NCBI GenBank assembly: GCA_002869095.1
Contig: PKTO01000272.1
Span: forward strand, 1-10,858
Reading direction: 5' to 3'
Length of the DNA: 10,858 nucleotides
Origin: Clostridiales bacterium
GTDB lineage: Bacteria > Bacillota > Clostridia > Peptostreptococcales > BM714
The position numbers were made by a program, and so were the translations under genes. The notes below the pieces were generated by a model. That model saw nothing but the letters and a program-made list of their open reading frames with translations. It searched no databases and was not told the DNA's origin. This document shows positions 6,742 through 10,858 of the stretch, piece after piece (the first letter of the stretch is position 1; every line of letters starts with the position of its first letter).

Positions 6742-7416
6742 ATGATAAAGACTGTTCTTTTCGATTTCGACGGCACCCTGGTAAACACAAATGAAATAAT
6801 AAAGCTCACATTGAATGAAATTTCCCTGAAACACAGAGGCAAAGAACTTGCCGAAGAAGACTTCGATGAAATCCTCGGCAAGCCGCTTAGGGATCAGATG
6901 GCACACATACACGGCTGTTTCGGAGACGAATTGGAGGCCGCCTATCCTGAATTTCTAAAGCTCTACAGAAGCCTATACAACAAACGCCGCGACAGCCTCA
7001 CCAAAGAATTTGACGGAGTTGGGAAAATGCTTGAAACCCTTTACAAAGAAGGCTTTCAATTGGGCATAGTATCCAGCAAAGGAATCGGCGGGATCAGGCA
7101 CGGTCTTGAAAAGTTCGGATTGTCCAAGTATTTCAGCACAATACTTTCAAAATACGATGTGGAAAACAGCAAGCCCCATCCGGAAGGGCTCTTGAAAGCC
7201 ATGGAGCTTCTGGACTCCAAGCCTGAAAACACTATTTTCGTGGGCGACAGCCGTCACGACCTTTTGGCTGCAAAAAACGCCGGAATCGTTTTCGTCTTGG
7301 TCTCATGGACCATCGCAGGATATGAAAGGCTGAGGTCAATGAATCCCGACTATATAATAAACCACCCTATGGATATACTGGATGTGATAAAAGCCTGTGG
7401 AAAAACCGATAAATAA
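6742..7416 (+). CDS. ppaX: HAD-superfamily phosphatase, PpaX-like pyrophosphatase / phosphoglycolate phosphatase family
   Basis: A 224-residue cytoplasmic HAD hydrolase. Motif I is DFDGT with nucleophile D8 and acid D10, followed by the VNTNE sequence typical of PpaX. A helical cap covers about residues 16-80. Motif II is IVSSK (109-113), motif III includes K144 in NSKPHP, and motif IV is VGDSRHD with D169 and D173. The C-terminal WTIAGYE and NPDYII segments also resemble B. subtilis PpaX, which hydrolyses pyrophosphate released by HPr kinase/phosphorylase. No hprK is visible here, so substrate is uncertain; phosphoglycolate phosphatase is the main alternative. I take the ATG at 6742 because AAAGGAGG lies eight bases upstream; 6712 falls in the promoter. 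The last codons form one arm of the terminator. Confidence 0.85.
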   Translation: MIKTVLFDFDGTLVNTNEIIKLTLNEISLKHRGKELAEEDFDEILGKPLRDQMAHIHGCFGDELEAAYPEFLKLYRSLYNKRRDSLTKEFDGVGKMLETLYKEGFQLGIVSSKGIGGIRHGLEKFGLSKYFSTILSKYDVENSKPHPEGLLKAMELLDSKPENTIFVGDSRHDLLAAKNAGIVFVLVSWTIAGYERLRSMNPDYIINHPMDILDVIKACGKTDK

Positions 7417-7446
7417 TCGGGGTTTTCCACAGGCTTTTTCTTTTTT
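7391..7446 (+). terminator. Strong intrinsic terminator overlapping the ppaX 3' end, probably bidirectional
   Basis: A 14-bp perfect stem pairs AAGCCTGTGGAAAA (7391-7404) with TTTTCCACAGGCTT (7423-7436). A further 5-bp CCGAT/ATCGG stem (7406-7410 and 7416-7420) and a small loop top it. The T-rich run TTTCTTTTTT follows on the plus strand. On the minus strand the hairpin is followed by TTTTATC, so it can also end the convergent VOC gene. The left arm lies within the coding sequence and the stop codon sits at the loop. Confidence 0.9.
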
Positions 7447-7486
7447 GGCCACTTGTCCACATGGACCAAGCTCGATTTCAACTTCC

Positions 7487-7942
7487 CTAAGCCTTGTCCT
7501 GGTTTATTATCCAGGTGACTCCGAACTTGTCCGTAACGGTTGCATGCCTTGCGTTCCAAAAAGTGTCCTGCATGGGCACCACAACCCTTCCATCCTTTGC
7601 AAGCTCCTCATAGATCGACTCCATCCTCTCTTCGGGCTCGAGCTCGAGAGTCAGCGAGACCGTCTCTCCTTCAGTCAAGTCCATGTCCTCCAGAATATCC
7701 GACAAGTACAGAACAACCTCTCCGGCCAGAAGGCTTGCGTGCAGTATTTTGTTCTCGCTGCCCTCTACATTCCACATTCCCCCGGGGGCTTCCCCGTATC
7801 TCATGATGTAGGTCGTCTCTCCGTCAAGCAGCCTCTTGTAATAATTCAATGCTTCTTCGCAATTGCCGTTCAATCTTATGTAAGGCACCATTCTCATGAC
7901 TCCGTCTCCCTTCTTGAACACATCAAACCGCCTTTTGTACAT
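7487..7942 (-). CDS. VOC-superfamily (glyoxalase/PhnB-like) protein
   Basis: A 151-residue soluble protein of the vicinal-oxygen-chelate fold, PhnB-like branch. The opening VPYIRLNGNCEEALNYYKRLLDG (residues 19-41), the HASLLAGEVVLYLSD stretch in the middle, and the closing DTFWNARHATVTDKFGVTWIIN are the usual signature of this family. Members are mostly uncharacterised; some bind metals or drugs, and I cannot assign a substrate. Two starts are possible: the ATG at 7942 with GGAGGG five bases upstream, chosen here, or the ATG at 7897, which matches the usual family N-terminus and has a weaker AAGGGAG site. It is a single-gene unit, convergent with ppaX and divergent from trkA. Confidence 0.85.
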   Translation of the reverse strand: MYKRRFDVFKKGDGVMRMVPYIRLNGNCEEALNYYKRLLDGETTYIMRYGEAPGGMWNVEGSENKILHASLLAGEVVLYLSDILEDMDLTEGETVSLTLELEPEERMESIYEELAKDGRVVVPMQDTFWNARHATVTDKFGVTWIINQDKA

Positions 7943-8164
7943 ACATACCCTCCAGACGCTTTTTTACGCCCTGCAAAACGGATATCGCCACTCTTTTCCC
8001 CTTGGATCAATACATATAAATGAAAAATGCATGCAAAATGCCCATTATTCCTTTATATCGCTATTACTCTTTGATAAACTTATGATATATTCGATAAGGA
8101 TGGCAAATTCCGAAGAAAGTTCATCTTTTTATGCGCAATCAATAAATAAAAAGGTTGGTGAATC
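7943..8164. other. Divergent intergenic region between the VOC gene and trkA
   Basis: This 222-bp AT-rich stretch should contain both promoters. For trkA the best, still weak, candidate is TTACTC (8064-8069) and TATATT (8086-8091) with 16 bases between; TTGATA at 8071-8076 lacks a good partner. The VOC promoter is unclear. A 22-codon leader frame lies in its right part (listed separately). I see no terminator, riboswitch-like fold or long repeat. Confidence 0.4.
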
Positions 8165-8168
8165 ATGA
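8100..8168 (+). other. Short open frame ending on the trkA start codon (possible leader peptide)
   Basis: An ATG at 8100 opens 22 codons beginning MANSEESSSF and ending KKVGES, and its TGA overlaps the trkA ATG as ATGA. It has no good ribosome site (AAGG abuts the ATG). trkA itself has only a weak GGTTGGTGA site, so coupled translation would make sense. Whether it is translated is unknown; chance is a real alternative for so short a frame. Confidence 0.25.
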
Positions 8169-9520
8169 AAGTACTTATTATAGGAGCCGGAAAACTGGGC
8201 ACCAAACTCGCAACCTCCATGCTCAGCAGCGATATGCATGTTGCCATAATGGACAGCAATCCCATTGTCCTCGAAAAACTGAAGGACCATATGGACGTTC
8301 TGACCATAAACGCAAACGGAGCAAGAAAGGAAATACTCGAAAAACTCAACATATCGACATATGATCTGGCGATTGCCGTGACGAGCGATGACGAAACAAA
8401 CATACTCATAAGCTCGATGGTCAAGAAGCTCGGGTGCAAGAGAAGCATTGCAAGGATAAGAAACCCCGAGTATTCCAATCAGCTTGAATTCATACAGAAG
8501 ACATACAAAATAGACCATGTGGTAAATCCCGACCTCGCCACCGCAAACGAAATACTAAGATATCTCATGGAAAGCTACACCTTCTATTTCGGAAAATATG
8601 CAATGGGCAAGGTTTCCCTTGTAAACTTCAACATCAAGAATCTTCCCGCATTCATGAACAAGAGCGTAAGCGAGCTCAGCTATATGGACGGCCTTCTGAT
8701 TGCCGCCATATCGAGGGAAGGCGAAGTTATAATACCCCACGGAGGAACAGTTCTCAAAGAAAACGACATAATTTATGTGATGGGGCAGAAGAACAAGATA
8801 GACGGTATAGCCAAGAGCCTGCATCAGCCGGTCGGAAACAAGGCAATGAAAAAGGTAATGATTCTCGGCGGAGGCAAAGTGGGATACTATCTTGCCGAGC
8901 GGCTTTCCAAAAAAAATATCGCCGTAAAAATAGTCGAATCAAACCTGGACAGATGCAAACAGCTTGCGGAACGCCTGAACGACAACGTTCTTGTAATCCA
9001 CGGAAACGGAACGGAGGCAAACCTTCTGGAGGAGGAAGACCTCTCCGAAATGAACGCATTCATAGGCGTCACCGGATTCGACGAGGAGAACCTGTTCATG
9101 TCGCTCCGTGCCAAGCAGCTTAATGTAGGAAAGGTGATCGCAAAGATATCGAGGCAAAGCTACATCCATATAATCGAGCAGCTGGGGATAGACTTGGCGA
9201 TAAACCCTGTGAACATAACTGCAAGCGACATACTGAAATACATCCGCGGCGGAAAGGTGGTTTCCGTTTCGCTTCTGCTTGACGGACAGGCTGAAGTCAG
9301 CGAAATAATTGCATCAAAGAGCTGGAATTTCCTTGGAAAACCGATTATGGACCTCAATCTCCCCAAAGGCATAATAATTGGGGCAATAGTCCATGGCGGA
9401 AAGGTTGTAATTCCAAAGGGCAATTCGGTTATACAGGAAGGGGACAGGATAGTAGTCTTCTCGCTCATGTCTGAAGTTCCAAAGCTCGAAAAATTCTTCC
9501 ACTTAAAGGACGGCCGCTGA
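8165..9520 (+). CDS. trkA: Trk-type K+ uptake regulatory subunit TrkA (two RCK modules)
   Basis: TrkA is the cytoplasmic NAD(H)- or nucleotide-binding ring that gates the TrkH membrane channel. This full-length 451-residue protein has the duplicated RCK_N/RCK_C layout. The first Rossmann motif is GAGKLG (residues 7-12) with acidic D30 at the end of the second strand. The second is GGGKVG (235-240) with E258. RCK_C domains span about residues 140-220 and 370-451, the latter ending in the DRIVVFS strand. The ATG at 8165 has only a weak GGTTGGTGA site, unlike the strong sites elsewhere in the window, and overlaps the stop of a short leader frame. Its stop shares one base with the trkH start (TGATG), so both subunits are made from one message. 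Confidence 0.95.
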   Translation: MKVLIIGAGKLGTKLATSMLSSDMHVAIMDSNPIVLEKLKDHMDVLTINANGARKEILEKLNISTYDLAIAVTSDDETNILISSMVKKLGCKRSIARIRNPEYSNQLEFIQKTYKIDHVVNPDLATANEILRYLMESYTFYFGKYAMGKVSLVNFNIKNLPAFMNKSVSELSYMDGLLIAAISREGEVIIPHGGTVLKENDIIYVMGQKNKIDGIAKSLHQPVGNKAMKKVMILGGGKVGYYLAERLSKKNIAVKIVESNLDRCKQLAERLNDNVLVIHGNGTEANLLEEEDLSEMNAFIGVTGFDEENLFMSLRAKQLNVGKVIAKISRQSYIHIIEQLGIDLAINPVNITASDILKYIRGGKVVSVSLLLDGQAEVSEIIASKSWNFLGKPIMDLNLPKGIIIGAIVHGGKVVIPKGNSVIQEGDRIVVFSLMSEVPKLEKFFHLKDGR

Positions 9521-10752
9521 TGAATCACAGAATGATATTCAAAGTTTTAGGCTATTTATTGTTGATAATTGCTCTCGGCATGGTTACGCCGCTGATTATT
9601 TCGTACTCTCACAACCAAAGCGACACAATTCCTTTCGCGGCAAGCATAGCAATAACTGCTTCGGCGGGCTTTGCGCTTACGAGAATCCCGCTTAAGAACA
9701 AGGTTCTGAAGGTCAAGGAAAGCCTTGCCATAGTAACATTCGGATGGCTTTTTTCATCCCTCCTGGGCGCTCTTCCCTTTTACCTGTCCGGGTCCATACC
9801 AAGTTATGTGGACGCGTTTTTTGAAACCGTGTCGGGCTTCACCACAACAGGGGCAACCATAATAAACGACATAGAGATTCTTCCCATGGGAATACTCTTC
9901 TGGAGGTCATTCACCCACTGGGTTGGAGGTATGGGAATACTCGTCGTTGCCGTTGCCATACTTCCCATAATGGGAACAGGCGGATTCCATGTCTTCAAGG
10001 CGGAAAGCCCGGGACCCATAGCCGACAAGATCGCCCCGAGAATAATGGAAACCGCAAAAATACTGTACAGGGCTTATATAATAATTTCACTTGCTGAATT
10101 CGCCCTTCTCATGTTCGGAGGAATGACCGCCTTCGAGGCGGCTGTACACACCTTCGGAACACTGGGGACCGGAGGCTTTTCGACAAGAAACTCAAGCATA
10201 GGAGCCTTCGGAAGCGCATACATATTCAATGTGATATCAATATTCATGATAATGTCCGGCGCCAACTTTTCTCTCTATTACAGCCTCTTCAAAGGCAAAT
10301 GGAGGGACGTCGCAAACAATTCCGAATTCAGGTTCTATTTGGGAATCATTTTCGTAAGCGTGCTTGCCATAACCATAGACAATAATTTCCACGTATACCA
10401 CGATTGGTTCGAATCGTTCACCCACTCGCTTTTCCAGGCGAGTTCAATAATGACCACAACGGGTTACACCACATTCGACTATGAAAAGTGGTCTGCCTTT
10501 TCGAGAAGCGTGCTGTTCATGCTCATGTTCGTCGGCGGCAGCGCAGGTTCCACAGGAGGATCCATCAAGGTCATAAGAATACTCGCACTGATCAAGCTTA
10601 TAAAGAGGGAGATCACAAAAATTCTCCACCCCCGCGCAATTGTGGCAGTAAAACTGGGCAAAGAGCCGGTTGCGGAAGACACCCTGCTCAACATAGCTGG
10701 TTTCTTCATGCTCTACATGCTAATATTCATACTGGGCTCGGTCGCAATTTAA
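9520..10752 (+). CDS. trkH: TrkH-type K+ transporter membrane subunit, interrupted by an in-frame TAA
   Basis: TrkH is the membrane channel through which K+ (or Na+) enters. It is built from four membrane-pore-membrane repeats, each giving one selectivity-filter strand. Three filters are visible in these 410 residues: SGFTTTGAT (105-113), FGTLGTGGFST (212-222) and SIMTTTGYTT (309-318). The WVGGMGI and GGSAGSTGGSIKV segments are family hallmarks. The frame then meets TAA at 10750-10752, yet the same frame continues at once with LEGIGFLGATSAVAATLGN and the fourth filter. As written, the product lacks that filter and the last helices and should not form a functional pore. A point mutation, a sequencing error or readthrough could explain it. 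The start overlaps the trkA stop by one base. Confidence 0.85.
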   Translation: MNHRMIFKVLGYLLLIIALGMVTPLIISYSHNQSDTIPFAASIAITASAGFALTRIPLKNKVLKVKESLAIVTFGWLFSSLLGALPFYLSGSIPSYVDAFFETVSGFTTTGATIINDIEILPMGILFWRSFTHWVGGMGILVVAVAILPIMGTGGFHVFKAESPGPIADKIAPRIMETAKILYRAYIIISLAEFALLMFGGMTAFEAAVHTFGTLGTGGFSTRNSSIGAFGSAYIFNVISIFMIMSGANFSLYYSLFKGKWRDVANNSEFRFYLGIIFVSVLAITIDNNFHVYHDWFESFTHSLFQASSIMTTTGYTTFDYEKWSAFSRSVLFMLMFVGGSAGSTGGSIKVIRILALIKLIKREITKILHPRAIVAVKLGKEPVAEDTLLNIAGFFMLYMLIFILGSVAI

Positions 10753-10858
10753 CTCGAGGGAATAGGCTTTTTGGGAGCAACAAGCGCAGTGGCCGCCACA
10801 CTCGGCAACATAGGTCCGGGATTCGGATTCGTTGGTACCACACACACCTACTCGGAGT
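10753..10858 (+). pseudogene. trkH: Continuation of trkH after the in-frame stop (fourth pore segment, partial at window end)
   Basis: Reading on in the same frame after the TAA gives 35 more codons that are unmistakably TrkH: the AVAATLGNIGPGFG stretch is the fourth selectivity-filter region, followed by FVGTTHTYSE at the window edge. There is no frameshift and no internal start with a ribosome site. Sequence conservation up to and beyond the stop implies that the lesion is very recent or not real. Confidence 0.8.

Noticed and set aside
7397..8023. Plus-strand frame of 208 codons across the VOC gene.
   Set aside because: It is antisense to the VOC protein, which shows family motifs, and runs through the terminator hairpin; no sign of coding.
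10740..10765. A frameshift or mobile-element insertion as cause of the trkH interruption.
   Set aside because: The same frame continues directly after the stop with conserved TrkH sequence; no inserted bases or target duplication are visible.

Overview
The window reads as chromosome from an anaerobic Firmicute, most likely a clostridial lineage. The pointers are strong GGAGG-type ribosome sites, abundant ATA, AGA and AGG codons, a PpaX-type phosphatase, a DeoD plus RpiR pair, and an NQR-type redox pump in a genome that also carries a biotin-dependent carboxyltransferase. I see no tRNA, rRNA, CRISPR array, transposase or phage gene. This is a metabolic and ion-transport region rather than a mobile island, and species cannot be read from it.

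Layout. Positions 1-809 (minus) hold the N-terminal 269 residues of an OadA/PycB-type carboxyltransferase, cut by the window edge. Its promoter (854-882) is overlaid by two palindromic sites. Positions 1044-2631 (minus) hold deoD and an RpiR-type regulator as a tight pair with an extended -10 promoter. Positions 2702-6607 (minus) hold a compact five-gene operon nqrB-C-D-E-F, joined by start/stop overlaps or very short gaps, with no nqrA. Positions 6742-7416 (plus) hold a ppaX-like HAD phosphatase, divergent from nqrB and ending inside a strong terminator hairpin. Positions 7487-7942 (minus) hold a PhnB-like VOC protein, convergent to ppaX. Positions 8165-10858 (plus) hold trkA and then trkH; trkH carries an in-frame TAA at codon 411, just before the fourth selectivity-filter segment, and the coding frame continues beyond it to the window end.

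How the genes work together. The Nqr proteins would form a membrane complex oxidising NADH and exporting Na+. The carboxyltransferase may belong to a Na+-pumping oxaloacetate decarboxylase, or to pyruvate carboxylase; only the missing neighbours could tell. TrkA/TrkH would take up K+ (or Na+) using the resulting gradients. DeoD and its RpiR neighbour handle purine nucleoside breakdown and probably its control by a sugar phosphate.

The observations most worth following are the NQR operon that lacks nqrA and has short, Rnf-sized NqrB and NqrC; the stop codon inside otherwise intact trkH; and the twin operator-like palindromes on the carboxyltransferase promoter. I did not find an obviously new defence or mobile system here.
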